Shown here in pieces: positions 1 to 9,484 of a DNA stretch of 64,000 nt. Position 1 is the stretch's first letter, and each line of letters begins with the position of its first letter. The notes beneath the pieces were generated by a model. It was not told where the DNA came from. It was given only the letters and a program-made list of their open reading frames with translations, and searched no databases. Position numbers and translations under genes: made by a program. Origin of the DNA: [Synechococcus] sp. NIES-970 (GTDB lineage Bacteria; Cyanobacteriota; Cyanobacteriia; Cyanobacteriales; MRBY01); the NCBI GenBank assembly GCA_002356215.1, contig AP017959.1, positions 1,664,195 to 1,728,194 of the forward strand, written 5' to 3'.

Positions 1-2327
1 GAAAACACCGTTGCATTATCTTCCACACGGGCTTGATTCCCCATACAGAGCGAACAACCGGGCATTTCTGTCCGCGCACCTGCCGCCGCAAATACACCGT
101 AAACCCCTTCCTCGCGGAGCTGCTGTTCATCCATGCGGGTGGGCGGACAAATCCAGAGGCGACCTTTCACTGTGCCAGCCCCCTCAAGAATTTTCGCAGC
201 GGCGCGATAGTGACCGATGTTCGTCATGCAGGAACCGATAAACACCTCATCAACGCGATCGCCTGCGCATTCGGACATCAATTTGACGTTATCGGGATCG
301 TTCGGCGCGGCGACGATGGGTTCTTTGATCTCATTGAGATTCACCTCGATCACATCGGCATATTCCGCATCAGGATCCGCAGACATCAACGAAGGATTTG
401 CCAACCATTCCTCCATCTTGGCAATACGACGAAGCAGGGTACGGGCATCAGAGTAACCACGGGCGATCATGTTTTTCATCAGCACCACGTTGGAACGCAG
501 ATATTCCGCGACAGTTTCCTCACTGAGCTTAATCGTCGAACCAGAACAGGAACGCTCAGCAGTGGCATCGGTCAATTCAAAGGCTTGCTCCACCTTGAGA
601 TCCGGCAGTCCTTCCATCTCCATGATGCGACCGTTAAAGACGTTAATCTTGTTCTCCTTGCCCACGGTCAATTTACCCTGTTGCATCGCCACCCAAGGAA
701 TCGCATTAACGATATCGCGCAGGGTGACACCGGGTTGCAGTTCGCCCGTAAATTTCACGAGAACCGATTCCGGCATATCGAGGGGCATCACACCCAATGC
801 CGCCGCAAATGCCACCAAACCGGAACCCGCCGGGAAGGAAATACCAAGAGGGAAACGGGTGTGGGAATCGCCACCAGTGCCAACGGTATCGGGCAACAAC
901 ATCCGGTTCAGCCACGAGTGAATAATGCCATCCCCCGGACGCAACGCCACACCGCCACGGGTGGAGAAGAAATCGGGCAGTTGTTTGTGGGTTTTGATAT
1001 CGACGGGTTTGGGATAGGCTGCCGTATGACAGAAGGTTTGCAGCACGAGATCGGCGTTGAAACCGAGACAGGCTAACTCTTTCAGTTCATCGCGAGTCAT
1101 GGGACCAGTGGTATCTTGGGAACCTACGGTGGTCATGATCGGTTCGCAGGATGTGCCGGGACGAACGCCTTCTAAACCACACGCTTTACCCACCATTTTT
1201 TGGGCCAAGGTAAAGCCTTTGTGGGTATCTTCAGGCAGCGAGGGACGGACAAACAGGGTTGTCGGCTCCATGCCAAGGGCTGCACGGGTTTTATCGGTGA
1301 GGGCGCGACCAATCAGGAGGGGAATGCGACCGCCGGCCCGGACTTCATCGAGGATCGTTTCCGGCTTGAGATCGAAGCTGCAAAGGGTTTCGCCTGCTTC
1401 GTTGGTGATCTTGCCGGCGTAGGGATGGATGGTGATCACATCGCCTGTGTTGAGTTGGGTGACATCGCACTCGATGGGCAGGGCGCCAGAATCTTCGGCG
1501 GTGTTAAAGAAAATGGGGGCAATTTTGCCGCCGAGGATGTAACCACCTGCTTTTTTGTTGGGAACGAAGGGAATTTCTTCGCCAATGTGCCAGAGAACGG
1601 AGTTGATCGCGGATTTACGGGAGGAGCCTGTACCGACCACATCCCCCACATAGGCAACGGGATGTCCTTTTTGCTTCAATTCAGCGATGGTCGCTAAACC
1701 GTCGGGCATTTTCGATTCCAACATCGCCAAGGCATGGAGCGGAATATCGGGGCGGGTCGTGGCGTGGGGCGCAGGGGAAAGATCGTCGGTGTTGGTTTCA
1801 CCGGGGACTTTAAAGACTGTCACCGTGATGGTTTCGGGGAGTTTTGACTTATTGATAAACCAGGCCGCTTCTGCCCAGGCATCGATCGCCTGTTTTGCGT
1901 AGGGGTTGGTTGCCGACAGTTCGAGCACGTCGTTAAACGCGTCAAAGACCAGAATGGTCTTACTCAGGGCATCCGCCGCCGCCTGGGCGATCGCCCCATC
2001 CTCAGATTTGAGTAATTCGACGAGGGATTGCACATTGTAGCCGCCGATCATCGTGCCGAGCAGTTCTACGGCCCCTTGGGGGTTAATCAATGGACAGGTG
2101 ATTTCTTTTTTCGCCACCGCTGTTAAAAAGCCAGCCTTCACATAGGCAGCCTCATCCACCCCAGGGGGAATGCGATCGCGCAACAAACTGAGCAATTCTT
2201 CCCTGTCGGCTTCAGGGGGATTTTTGAGCAGTTCACAGAGTTCCGCTGTCTGTTCTGCCGTGAGAGGGAGCGGCGGAATGCCTAATTCGGCACGTTCGGC
2301 GGCATGGTTGCGGTAGGCTTCTAGCAT
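1..2327 (-). CDS. acnB: Aconitate hydratase B (bifunctional aconitase / 2-methylisocitrate dehydratase), 3' end cut by window
   Basis: Cytosolic iron-sulfur enzyme that isomerises citrate to isocitrate via cis-aconitate; in cyanobacteria it feeds 2-oxoglutarate to nitrogen assimilation. The minus-strand frame starts at the ATG ending at 2327 (MLEAYRNHAAERAELG, the usual AcnB N-terminus) and is open to position 1, about 775 codons of an expected 860 or so. The N-terminal HEAT-like and swivel domains are complete. Close to the cut edge lies the cluster-ligand motif PGCSLCMGN, whose two cysteines are the CxxC pair of AcnB; the third ligand lies upstream in the same domain. The last roughly 90 residues are off the window. 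A Ser/Thr kinase gene lies upstream on the same strand, and a short inverted repeat (2344-2361) sits 17 bp before the start. The identification is firm. Confidence 0.97.
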   Translation of the reverse strand, partial: MLEAYRNHAAERAELGIPPLPLTAEQTAELCELLKNPPEADREELLSLLRDRIPPGVDEAAYVKAGFLTAVAKKEITCPLINPQGAVELLGTMIGGYNVQSLVELLKSEDGAIAQAAADALSKTILVFDAFNDVLELSATNPYAKQAIDAWAEAAWFINKSKLPETITVTVFKVPGETNTDDLSPAPHATTRPDIPLHALAMLESKMPDGLATIAELKQKGHPVAYVGDVVGTGSSRKSAINSVLWHIGEEIPFVPNKKAGGYILGGKIAPIFFNTAEDSGALPIECDVTQLNTGDVITIHPYAGKITNEAGETLCSFDLKPETILDEVRAGGRIPLLIGRALTDKTRAALGMEPTTLFVRPSLPEDTHKGFTLAQKMVGKACGLEGVRPGTSCEPIMTTVGSQDTTGPMTRDELKELACLGFNADLVLQTFCHTAAYPKPVDIKTHKQLPDFFSTRGGVALRPGDGIIHSWLNRMLLPDTVGTGGDSHTRFPLGISFPAGSGLVAFAAALGVMPLDMPESVLVKFTGELQPGVTLRDIVNAIPWVAMQQGKLTVGKENKINVFNGRIMEMEGLPDLKVEQAFELTDATAERSCSGSTIKLSEETVAEYLRSNVVLMKNMIARGYSDARTLLRRIAKMEEWLANPSLMSADPDAEYADVIEVNLNEIKEPIVAAPNDPDNVKLMSECAGDRVDEVFIGSCMTNIGHYRAAAKILEGAGTVKGRLWICPPTRMDEQQLREEGVYGVFAAAGARTEMPGCSLCMGNQARVEDNATVF

Positions 2328-2343
2328 AGGGAGATTGATCGAA

Positions 2344-2361
2344 TATCTAACGTTTTAGATA
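2344..2361 (-). promoter_or_regulatory. Inverted repeat just upstream of acnB
   Basis: TATCTAA-CGTT-TTAGATA is a perfect 7-4-7 inverted repeat lying 17 bp upstream of the acnB start codon, between acnB and the kinase gene. It could be an operator or a 5' leader hairpin. No known regulator motif was recognised in it. Confidence 0.4.
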
Positions 2362-2444
2362 CTCTATTGTAATGCCCGCTGTGATGGCGCTATGGGTGAA
2401 CAATCTGGTGCTTCGTGAATTCTGCTGAGGTCAGATAGCCTTGC

Positions 2445-3896
2445 CTAAAGGATTTTTTGCAGCAGTCGATAAATCAGAGTAAACAAGGCGATCGCCGCCA
2501 CTGAGGCTGCTCCAACTAAAACGGCAATAATCACGAGGGTCGTGAATTCTACTGTTTTCACCAGGAAAAAGGCCGCCCCCAGGGTAATCACCCCGAGGAT
2601 AAACATCTCCTTGAGTTCAAGAATTTTTCGGGCGATCGCCAAAATGATCAGACCCATGGCCCCGCCCCAAACACCGATTGCCAAATTTCCCGCCAGGAGA
2701 CTCCCTGTAACCATAAACAGGAGGATGCCTTCAAAGCCTGTAAAGGCACTCCCAAGCAGCAGTGGGATCACCGAGCCCGATGATTTTTGTGTTGGCGCCG
2801 GGTTTTTTTGAGCAGATTTAGGGGGCTTTTGCAGCGCCGTAGGGGGTGACGGTTGAGCTGGGAGCACTGAAGCTGAAGCACTGGGAGCACTTGGGGTCGG
2901 AGGTGCTGCTGGTTGCATCGATGCTTGTCCCTGGCTCGGCAAGGCCAAAAGCTTCAGGGCTATCTGGGCTGATTTCGGGCGATCGCCTGGGGTCGGTTCT
3001 AACATCAAATCTAAAAGCGCCCCAAACCGGGGTTCAATTTTTTGGATAAATTTGCGCCAGAGCCACTTATTTTGATAGCCATCAAACAACGCTTCGGGGG
3101 TTTCCCCGGTTAACAAGACAACACAGGTTACCGCCAAGGCGTAGAGATCCGTGGCTGGATAAACCTGGGCGCCCCGCATCTGTTCCGGTGGCGCATAGCC
3201 TGGAGAATAAATCCCCGTTGAGCGTTGGGACATACTGGTCCCACCAGCCCCGGCGGCCACTTCTTTCACCGCCCCAAAATCTAGCAGATAAAGCGTCCCG
3301 TCCACATGGCGCATAATATTCGACGGCTTAATATCCCTGTGAATTGTTCCCTGGTCATGGACAAAGGCCAACACCTGCAACATCGATTCGAAAATTGCTC
3401 TGACCTCTGTTTCTGGCAACTTACCCCGGGCAGCCAATTCTTGTTCTAAATCTTGGCCCTCGATATATTCCTGTACCAAGTAGAAGTATTGATCCGTCCC
3501 TTGACCCTGAGATTTCGGCACGATCAACGGAAAAAACGCAAACAAATCCGGGATTTGGGGGTGACGGTTGCCAATGCGTTCTAGGACATGGGCTTCCCGC
3601 TCAAACAACTCCTGGGCCAGAGCCAACTGTTGATCGTCTAAATTACCCATGGGTTGGAACTGCTTCACCACGCATAGACGCATTGTCGGGGTGTAGCGAT
3701 CGCGCGCTAAAAAAGCCGTACCAAATCCCCCTTGCCCCAAAAGCTTTTGGGGTAAATAGCGCCCACCTAAAATTAAATGCATCCCACAACTGGTGCAATA
3801 TTTTTGTTGTGCTGTTTTCAGTTGAGTCGGATCGTCGAGATCACTGAACTGATTTTGGGGATGGTGACATCCAGGACGGGTGCAGAGGATCTCCAT
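2445..3896 (-). CDS. Serine/threonine protein kinase with N-terminal zinc ribbon and C-terminal membrane segments
   Basis: A 483-residue eukaryotic-type protein kinase. The N-terminus has four cysteines in two pairs (C5, C10, C34, C37) that would form a zinc ribbon. The kinase core follows: glycine-rich loop GQGGFGTAF (54-62), lysine K78 in VVKQF, catalytic loop HRDIKPSN (186-193), DFG (206-208) and APPEQ. A Pro/Ala-rich linker (about 325-375) leads to three or four hydrophobic segments in the last 110 residues, so the kinase is probably membrane-anchored with the catalytic domain in the cytoplasm. This zinc-ribbon arrangement is common among cyanobacterial Spk kinases. The substrate is unknown. 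It lies upstream of acnB on the same strand with a gap of about 120 bp, so it may or may not be cotranscribed. Confidence 0.9.
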   Translation of the reverse strand: MEILCTRPGCHHPQNQFSDLDDPTQLKTAQQKYCTSCGMHLILGGRYLPQKLLGQGGFGTAFLARDRYTPTMRLCVVKQFQPMGNLDDQQLALAQELFEREAHVLERIGNRHPQIPDLFAFFPLIVPKSQGQGTDQYFYLVQEYIEGQDLEQELAARGKLPETEVRAIFESMLQVLAFVHDQGTIHRDIKPSNIMRHVDGTLYLLDFGAVKEVAAGAGGTSMSQRSTGIYSPGYAPPEQMRGAQVYPATDLYALAVTCVVLLTGETPEALFDGYQNKWLWRKFIQKIEPRFGALLDLMLEPTPGDRPKSAQIALKLLALPSQGQASMQPAAPPTPSAPSASASVLPAQPSPPTALQKPPKSAQKNPAPTQKSSGSVIPLLLGSAFTGFEGILLFMVTGSLLAGNLAIGVWGGAMGLIILAIARKILELKEMFILGVITLGAAFFLVKTVEFTTLVIIAVLVGAASVAAIALFTLIYRLLQKIL

Positions 3897-3966
3897 ACTA
3901 GGGGATTGTAATCAAAAAGATGAGGTAAAAATTATGTTGCGCTGCTTTGGATCCTAACAGAGAACC

Positions 3967-5091
3967 CTAGTAGAGTTCGTATTTCAGCAGACGGCATTCG
4001 AGGCCGCCATTGTAAACCACAAACCGCCGCGATGCCCGTAGGCCAACTTTTTTGGCGAGCTCTGCGTTGCTCGTCAGGATATAGCCTGTCCAGCCCTTAA
4101 ACCGTTGTTTGAAAATGTCACCGATGCGTTTATAAAGTAGCCCCAAGTCTTCGTCGGCCCCAAGACGATGACCATAGGGCGGATTACAGATAATCACCCC
4201 ATGGTCGGCGGGTGCTTCCACGGCTTCTAATTCCCGACAGGCCAGTTGAATTTGCTCGGCAACACCGCAATTTTCGGCATTGGTCCAGGCCTGTTGAATG
4301 ACCTCTTGGTCGCGATCTTGGCCAATGATCGCCTGAGAAAGCTGATCTTTGGTGGCATATTCTGCCTCATTTAGGAGAGTTTGCCAAAGATCTGCGTCAA
4401 AATCTTGCCAATGTTGGAATCCGAAATCCCCTTGAAACAGACCAGGGGCGAAGTTCAAACTTTTCAAGGCTGCTTCAATGACGAAAGTCCCGGAACCACA
4501 GAGGGGATCGACGAGGGGCAGATCCGGCGTCCATTCGGCTAGATCAAGAAGGGCCGCCGCAAAGTTTTCTTTGAGGGGAGCTTTCCCCATAGCAGGTCGA
4601 TAGCCGCGGCGGTGTAAGCTGTGGCCGGAACTGTCGAGGCTGAGGATGCAACGATTGTCATGGATGTGGGCATGGATCTGCACATCGGGGTCTGCGGTAT
4701 CAATGTTGGAGCGATCGCCAAATTGGTCCCGCTGCTGATCGATGATTGCATTTTTGATTTGAAGGGCGGTGAAATGCGTGTGGTTGAGGTTTTTGTTTTT
4801 CCCGGTGCAGTGGACGGCGATCGTCTGCTGGGGGGTGAGATATTCAGTCCAGTCGATGCTTTGCACACCGCGATAGAGCTCCTGGACAGTGAAGGCTTTG
4901 ATTTTTTTAATTTGCACTAAAATCCGGAAGGCGAGCCGCGACCAAAGATTGACTTTGTAGAGCAGTTGGCGATCGCCTTGAAAAGATACACCGCAATATT
5001 CTGTTTTAACGACCTGGGCGCCGAGGGCGACCAATTCCTGGGCAGCTAGGTCTTCGATGCCCTGGGCCACCGTTGCAAAATAGGTCTGCAT
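3967..5091 (-). CDS. THUMP-domain class I SAM-dependent RNA methyltransferase (RlmL/YpsC-type)
   Basis: A 374-residue predicted 23S rRNA (or other RNA) methyltransferase. The first 60 residues match the start of the family (YFATVAQGIEDLAAQEL), followed by a THUMP RNA-binding domain to about residue 155. The C-terminal half is a Rossmann methylase with the SAM-binding motif DPLCGSGTFVIEAA (about 195-208) and the catalytic NPPYG motif, typical of N6-adenine or N2-guanine amino-methylation. It lacks the second methylase domain of E. coli RlmL, so it is the single-domain YpsC-like form. The exact RNA target cannot be read from the sequence. It is separated from the kinase gene by 70 bp on the same strand. 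Confidence 0.92.
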   Translation of the reverse strand: MQTYFATVAQGIEDLAAQELVALGAQVVKTEYCGVSFQGDRQLLYKVNLWSRLAFRILVQIKKIKAFTVQELYRGVQSIDWTEYLTPQQTIAVHCTGKNKNLNHTHFTALQIKNAIIDQQRDQFGDRSNIDTADPDVQIHAHIHDNRCILSLDSSGHSLHRRGYRPAMGKAPLKENFAAALLDLAEWTPDLPLVDPLCGSGTFVIEAALKSLNFAPGLFQGDFGFQHWQDFDADLWQTLLNEAEYATKDQLSQAIIGQDRDQEVIQQAWTNAENCGVAEQIQLACRELEAVEAPADHGVIICNPPYGHRLGADEDLGLLYKRIGDIFKQRFKGWTGYILTSNAELAKKVGLRASRRFVVYNGGLECRLLKYELY

Positions 5092-5209
5092 TCTATATTT
5101 ATCGCCTGAAAATTCAACCCTCAGTTTAACGGATGGGACTAATCTGGTCTATGAAAGTCCTGGGCCTAGTTCCACATACTCCATTGGGATAAATCAGGCG
5201 ATCGCCCCC

Positions 5210-5437
5210 TTAAACCGCGATCGGTAACATCGGCTCAAAATGTAACACCATGATTTGTTCGGGTAAGAGGCCAACAGATTCAAAGGTTCTCCCTTGGCGA
5301 TCATTAAATTCCACCTCAAAAGCATTGCCTTCAGCGAGAATTTCGACCACAGTACCTACCTGTCCTTTTAATAGGTTGAATTCTGGCAAATCAACCATTA
5401 AAGCAACAACATCTAATAACTTAATAGGGTTTTTCAT
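5210..5437 (-). CDS. DUF4926 small protein
   Basis: A 75-residue protein that reads as a DUF4926 domain: LLDVVALMVDLPE, then LLKGQVGTVVEIL, VEFNDRQGRT and a C-terminal QIMVLHFEP. The fold is probably a small SH3-like beta barrel. It follows the DUF6883 gene by 18 bp on the same strand. These two families are often found next to each other, which suggests a paired function such as toxin and immunity or toxin and antitoxin, but no activity has been assigned here. The upstream TTTGGAGAACAAATCTA region supplies a GGAG ribosome site. Confidence 0.85.
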   Translation of the reverse strand: MKNPIKLLDVVALMVDLPEFNLLKGQVGTVVEILAEGNAFEVEFNDRQGRTFESVGLLPEQIMVLHFEPMLPIAV

Positions 5438-5455
5438 TAGATTTGTTCTCCAAAT

Positions 5456-5788
5456 TTATACGGGATAACAAGTGGTTAATTTAGGAATATTTGAGCCGTG
5501 TTCGATAATCCAGCCACTACGTACAATCGCCCTTTTATTCTGCCATATCAATTCAAAATCGACAGTATAACGCTGACCAAACCGATCACGGCGACCCACT
5601 TGAGCCGCATGGGTTTGCACAATCTCAAAAAGGATCAACCGCAATCGGTCAGCATCTTGATCTGTAATTCCCAATTGAGAACGAAACAATCGCGCTTTAT
5701 GTTTGCCATCCTTATGGTCTAGATTGAGGCAATAATCTCGCAATTTTCGAATATCAATAGTTGCATTTTCTGCATTAGGAACTTTCAT
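5456..5788 (-). CDS. DUF6883 protein, 3 nt downstream of purL
   Basis: A 110-residue protein that spans a complete DUF6883 domain: PNAENATIDIRKLRDYCLN, HKARLF, QTHAAQVGRRDRFGQRY and a final VRSGWIIEHG...PKLTTCYPV block. The start codon lies only 3 nt after the purL stop (TAA-GAA-ATG), so translation is probably coupled to purL. DUF6883 domains also occur at the C-terminal ends of large secreted or polymorphic toxins, so this short copy may be a stand-alone toxin whose partner is the DUF4926 protein 18 bp downstream. That role is inferred only from family context. Confidence 0.82.
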   Translation of the reverse strand: MKVPNAENATIDIRKLRDYCLNLDHKDGKHKARLFRSQLGITDQDADRLRLILFEIVQTHAAQVGRRDRFGQRYTVDFELIWQNKRAIVRSGWIIEHGSNIPKLTTCYPV

Positions 5789-5791
5789 TTC

Positions 5792-8083
5792 TTAGGCGTG
5801 TAAACGACGGGCGATCGCCTCACTCCAGTTGCTGGTCATGTCCTCAACGGAAACAGCGATTACAGCCTGATTGTTGACGGTAATTTGTAACTGATTGGTG
5901 TCGCTCACGGAACCGATCACCTGCCAATTGTCCGCCAACGATTGATTGAGATGGGCTTCAAATTGGGCTTGTTTGTCGGGAGCAACAGAGACAATAATCT
6001 TGCCGCAGGTTTCGCCAAATAGGATGGTATCGAGGCGGTCAGTACCAGCAATCTCAACCGTTGCACCGAGATTCCCGCCAATACAACATTCCGCGATCGC
6101 CACGGCTAAACCACCCTCCGCAAGGTCATGGGCAGAGTTTAACAATCCACTGGCGATCGCCTCCCGCACGGTTTTTTGGACGGCTTTTTCGAGGGCAAAA
6201 TCCACTTGGGGCGGAATACCAGCGACGGTGTCATGGATCGTATTCAAGTATTCCGAACCGCCGAGGCTTGTGGTTGCTTGAGTACCGAGGAGATAGAGGC
6301 GATCGCCCCCATTTTGGAAGGCTAAACCACAGACCTGATTAATATCTTCAACTCGTCCCACCATCCCGATTACAGGAGTCGGATAGATGGGAGTCGGTTT
6401 GCCATCGCTATCCAGGGTTTCGTTGTAGAGGGAAACATTACCGCCAGTGACAGGTGTATCTAATTCCCGACAAGCTTCCGCGATCCCTTTGCAAGCATTT
6501 GCCAATTGCCAATAACCCACAGGTTTTTCGGGACTACCAAAGTTTAAATTGTTCGTAATTGCCAAGGGTTCAGCGCCGACACAACTTAAATTACGGGCTG
6601 CTTCAGCGACGGCTGCCTTTGCCCCTTCCAACGGATTTAAATACACATAACGAGGATTACAATCGGTACAGGCGGCAACACCAATCGTTGAGGCATCGGG
6701 CTTACCATTGACCGGACGAACCCGTACCACTGCGGCATCTGCGCCCCCAGGGAAAATCACTGTATTGTTTTGTACTTGATGATCGTACTGGCGATAAATC
6801 CATTTTTTCGAGGCAATGGTCGGCACATCTAACAGGGTTAATAAAATCTCATTCCAAGATTTTTCGGCGATGCCATTCCCATCACAATTCGGCAAACTAT
6901 CCACCGACCAAGCCCAAGCCGTTTGGGCGTATTCAGGGGCTTCCGCCATCAATTCCCGATGGTAAATGGGCGTATTGTCTGATAGCGCAGTTGCCGGAAC
7001 TTCCGCCGCGACTTCACCCTTAAACATGATTTTGACGATAGGTTCCGCGATCACTTCACCCGCAACAACTGCCTGTAAACCCCAACGATGGAAAATATCA
7101 ATTAACTCTTGTTCCCGTCCTTTATGGGCAACAAAAAGCATCCGTTCTTGGGATTCGGAGAGCAGATATTCGTAGGGAACCATCCCCGTTTCTCGCACCG
7201 GAATTTTATCGAGATCGAGTAACACACCGACCCCACCTTTGGCTGCCATTTCCGCCGTCGAACAGGTTAAACCCGCCGCGCCCATATCCTGCGCCGCCGC
7301 CACTGCCCCGGTTTTAAAAGCTTCGAGACAGGCTTCAATCAGAGATTTTTCGGTAAAGGGATCACCAACTTGCACCGCAGGGCGATCGTCCATAGATTCA
7401 TCGGTCAATTCGGCACTGGCAAAACTTGCACCCCCCATACCATCGCGCCCCGTTGTGGAGCCGACATAGAGAACGGGATTACCGATGCCATAGGCGCCTG
7501 ATTTGATAATTTCCTCGGTTTCCATCAAGCCCAACGCCATCGCATTAACGAGGGGATTTCCGGCATAGGCTTTATCAAAATAGACTTCGCCGCCCACCGT
7601 CGGCACACCTACGCAATTGCCGTAGTGACTAATCCCTTCCACAACCCCCTGAAAAATACGGCGAGTTTGGGCATTGTCGAGGGTGCCGAAGCGCAGAGAA
7701 TTTAACAGGGCAATGGGGCGCGCCCCCATGGTGAAGATATCGCGGAGAATACCGCCGACTCCGGTTGCTGCGCCTTGGAATGGCTCGATCGCCGACGGGT
7801 GGTTATGGGATTCAATTTTAAAGGCGAGGTGCAGACCATCCCCCATATCGACCACGCCCGCATTTTCACCGGGGCCGACGAGGACGCGATCGCCTTTCGT
7901 TGGGAAACCAGACAGCAACGGGCGGGAATTCTTATAACAACAATGTTCTGACCACATCACGCCAAACATCCCCAGTTCCGCCTTGTTGGGATGGCGACCT
8001 AAACGGCTCACAATTTCGTCGTATTCTTCGGGTTTGATACCTTCGGAGGCGATTTCTGCGGGGGTGAAAGGGCTAGTGGTCAT
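5792..8083 (-). CDS. purL: Phosphoribosylformylglycinamidine synthase subunit II
   Basis: Cytosolic ATP-dependent enzyme that converts FGAR and glutamine-derived ammonia to FGAM in purine synthesis, acting with PurQ and PurS. At 763 residues it is the small PurL form. The N-terminus has the typical [21 protein letters not shown] block; two AIR-synthase-like halves follow, with [28 protein letters not shown] and the later [12 protein letters not shown] and GGLAVA segments. It is the first gene of a run that continues into the DUF6883/DUF4926 pair with only 3 nt between the first two. The upstream region is shared with the divergent phycobiliprotein-like/vapC cassette. Confidence 0.98.
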   Translation of the reverse strand: MTTSPFTPAEIASEGIKPEEYDEIVSRLGRHPNKAELGMFGVMWSEHCCYKNSRPLLSGFPTKGDRVLVGPGENAGVVDMGDGLHLAFKIESHNHPSAIEPFQGAATGVGGILRDIFTMGARPIALLNSLRFGTLDNAQTRRIFQGVVEGISHYGNCVGVPTVGGEVYFDKAYAGNPLVNAMALGLMETEEIIKSGAYGIGNPVLYVGSTTGRDGMGGASFASAELTDESMDDRPAVQVGDPFTEKSLIEACLEAFKTGAVAAAQDMGAAGLTCSTAEMAAKGGVGVLLDLDKIPVRETGMVPYEYLLSESQERMLFVAHKGREQELIDIFHRWGLQAVVAGEVIAEPIVKIMFKGEVAAEVPATALSDNTPIYHRELMAEAPEYAQTAWAWSVDSLPNCDGNGIAEKSWNEILLTLLDVPTIASKKWIYRQYDHQVQNNTVIFPGGADAAVVRVRPVNGKPDASTIGVAACTDCNPRYVYLNPLEGAKAAVAEAARNLSCVGAEPLAITNNLNFGSPEKPVGYWQLANACKGIAEACRELDTPVTGGNVSLYNETLDSDGKPTPIYPTPVIGMVGRVEDINQVCGLAFQNGGDRLYLLGTQATTSLGGSEYLNTIHDTVAGIPPQVDFALEKAVQKTVREAIASGLLNSAHDLAEGGLAVAIAECCIGGNLGATVEIAGTDRLDTILFGETCGKIIVSVAPDKQAQFEAHLNQSLADNWQVIGSVSDTNQLQITVNNQAVIAVSVEDMTSNWSEAIARRLHA

Positions 8084-8172
8084 AGTTTTACATCAATTCT
8101 TTCTGTAACAGCGTTATTGTATCGGTTTCGGTGACTACAATGGATAACGAACACAGTTAAATCCAATCATCC

Positions 8173-8216
8173 AATAACGTATTATTCGTTCACACACTAA
8201 AGCTCTTGTAAACGAA
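8173..8216 (+). promoter_or_regulatory. Inverted repeats upstream of the phycobiliprotein-like/vapC cassette
   Basis: Two small inverted repeats lie in the divergent gap: AATAA-CGTA-TTATT (8173-8186) and the arms TTCGTT (8185-8190) / AACGAA (8211-8216). VapBC operons are usually repressed by the antitoxin binding such repeats, so they are candidate operators. However, this putative antitoxin shows no recognisable DNA-binding domain. Confidence 0.3.
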
Positions 8217-8248
8217 GTGAAGTTTTAAAGGTTGAAAATTTAAAAATC

Positions 8249-8848
8249 ATGGATGCTGCAAGTTTGATTTATGCCAAAGCCTACAATCAATCGCGTTTTC
8301 TCAGTAATTCCGAGCTAGATTGTTTACGCAAGTGTGTTGCTGACGGTCTGGCGAATATTGAAGCTGCACAGGAAATTACCAATAATTGTGACTCTTTAAT
8401 TCAAGAGTCATACGAAGCTATACGCAATGATTTTCCTGAGCATGCATCCAAAATAGAAGATTGGCAAAAAAAGTGTAGAAGAGATATTGATTATTTTTTA
8501 AGAGTAATTACTTATTGTTTAGTCTCAGAAAATACTAGTCTTTTAAATAAATATTTTTTAAATGATATAGATCTGGCTTTACATATAGACTGTCTTGTTC
8601 TGGCATTAAGTACAATTTTAAAAAGTAATTTTATTTCCAAACAAAGCCTGGAAATAATCACCCCTTATGTTAATCATATAATTTCAAATATTATCAGATC
8701 ATCAGAAGCTCAGTTATTTTCAGAAGTAACATCTGATGAGTTTCCTAGGAAGTGGCCAGAGGAATTAGCAGAGTTTTATGGAAGCATACAAGATGAAAGT
8801 TTTGACCGGCAACCTCAGCCAGAAATAGGCGGCAGAGAAGAGTTATGA
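8249..8848 (+). CDS. Phycobiliprotein-like globin-fold protein with a VapB-like C-terminal tail; candidate antitoxin
   Basis: A 199-residue protein with two parts. Residues 1-150 align by eye with allophycocyanin-type subunits: MDAASLIYAKA...FLSNSELDCLRK matches their N-terminal helices, and QKKCRRDIDYFLRVITYCLVSENTSLL (74-100, cited by position) matches the chromophore segment. The bilin-attachment Cys is kept (C76), with the Arg and Asp at +2 and +3 (R78, D79) that hold the chromophore. Residues 165-199 look like the toxin-wrapping tail of VapB antitoxins: W169-P170, G178-S179-I180, D182-E183, F185, R187, P189-Q190, R196-E197-x-L199. Its stop codon overlaps the vapC start (ATGA). The DNA is AT-rich and has no HIP1 sites, suggesting acquisition. 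The start is supported by alignment; the ribosome site is weak. The function is inferred. Confidence 0.72.
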   Translation: MDAASLIYAKAYNQSRFLSNSELDCLRKCVADGLANIEAAQEITNNCDSLIQESYEAIRNDFPEHASKIEDWQKKCRRDIDYFLRVITYCLVSENTSLLNKYFLNDIDLALHIDCLVLALSTILKSNFISKQSLEIITPYVNHIISNIIRSSEAQLFSEVTSDEFPRKWPEELAEFYGSIQDESFDRQPQPEIGGREEL

Positions 8849-9252
8849 AATATCTCTTAGATACGAATGTCTGCATTGTCTACTTAAAAGGAAACAATAA
8901 ATTATTACGAATTAAGCTTGAGTCTCATGAGCCTTCAGAATTAATAGTTTGTTCTGTTGTTCGTTTTGAATTATTTTACGGGGCAATCAAAAGCCAAAAG
9001 AAAGTAGAGAATATAAAACAACAGCAACTTTTTCTGAAGAATTTCTCCTCTCTCTTCTTCGACGACCAAGCGGCACAATACTGCGGAGAAATTCGTGCTC
9101 ATCTGGAAAAGCAAGGATTACCTATTGGAGCTTATGATCAACAGATTGCAGCAATCACTCTTGCCCATGATTTAACGTTGATTACTCATAACGTCCGTGA
9201 ATTTAGTCGAATTCCCAATCTAAAAATAGAAGATTGGGAAGTTTCAAGTTGA
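8845..9252 (+). CDS. vapC: VapC-type PIN-domain ribonuclease toxin
   Basis: A 135-residue PIN-domain protein with the full acidic active site: D6 in LLDTN, E42 in VVRFELFYG, D98 in GAYDQQIAA, and the fourth-strand THNVREFSRIPNLKIEDW ending typical of VapC. Such toxins are magnesium-dependent endoribonucleases that cleave tRNA or rRNA and stop translation. The gene overlaps the upstream phycobiliprotein-like gene by 4 nt, the usual antitoxin-toxin layout, so that protein is the likely antidote. No conventional VapB (AbrB, RHH or Phd type) is seen on either side. The frame is intact and all catalytic residues are present, so the toxin is probably active. Confidence 0.9.
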   Translation: MKYLLDTNVCIVYLKGNNKLLRIKLESHEPSELIVCSVVRFELFYGAIKSQKKVENIKQQQLFLKNFSSLFFDDQAAQYCGEIRAHLEKQGLPIGAYDQQIAAITLAHDLTLITHNVREFSRIPNLKIEDWEVSS

Positions 9253-9484
9253 GATTTTCAATTATTTAGAAACTTTGGTGATCGCCTTTTTCTGAACCAG
9301 TGTTATCAAACGCAAGCAATTCTAGACAAACCGAACTCCAAACGGCGGTTTTCAACACTCTCAGGCGTCAAGCGCAAATTTACATTTTGTTACAATATGA
9401 GAAGTAGAGGCCCACAAAAAAGCTTGCAGTAGTGCTCATCATCAGTTTTTTTCGGCCTCAGCAACGACTTGGGAGGTTCATTTT

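Noticed and set aside
33..1076. A 347-codon open frame on the plus strand
   Set aside because: It lies entirely opposite acnB, whose minus-strand product is clearly recognisable; the plus-strand translation has no family features.
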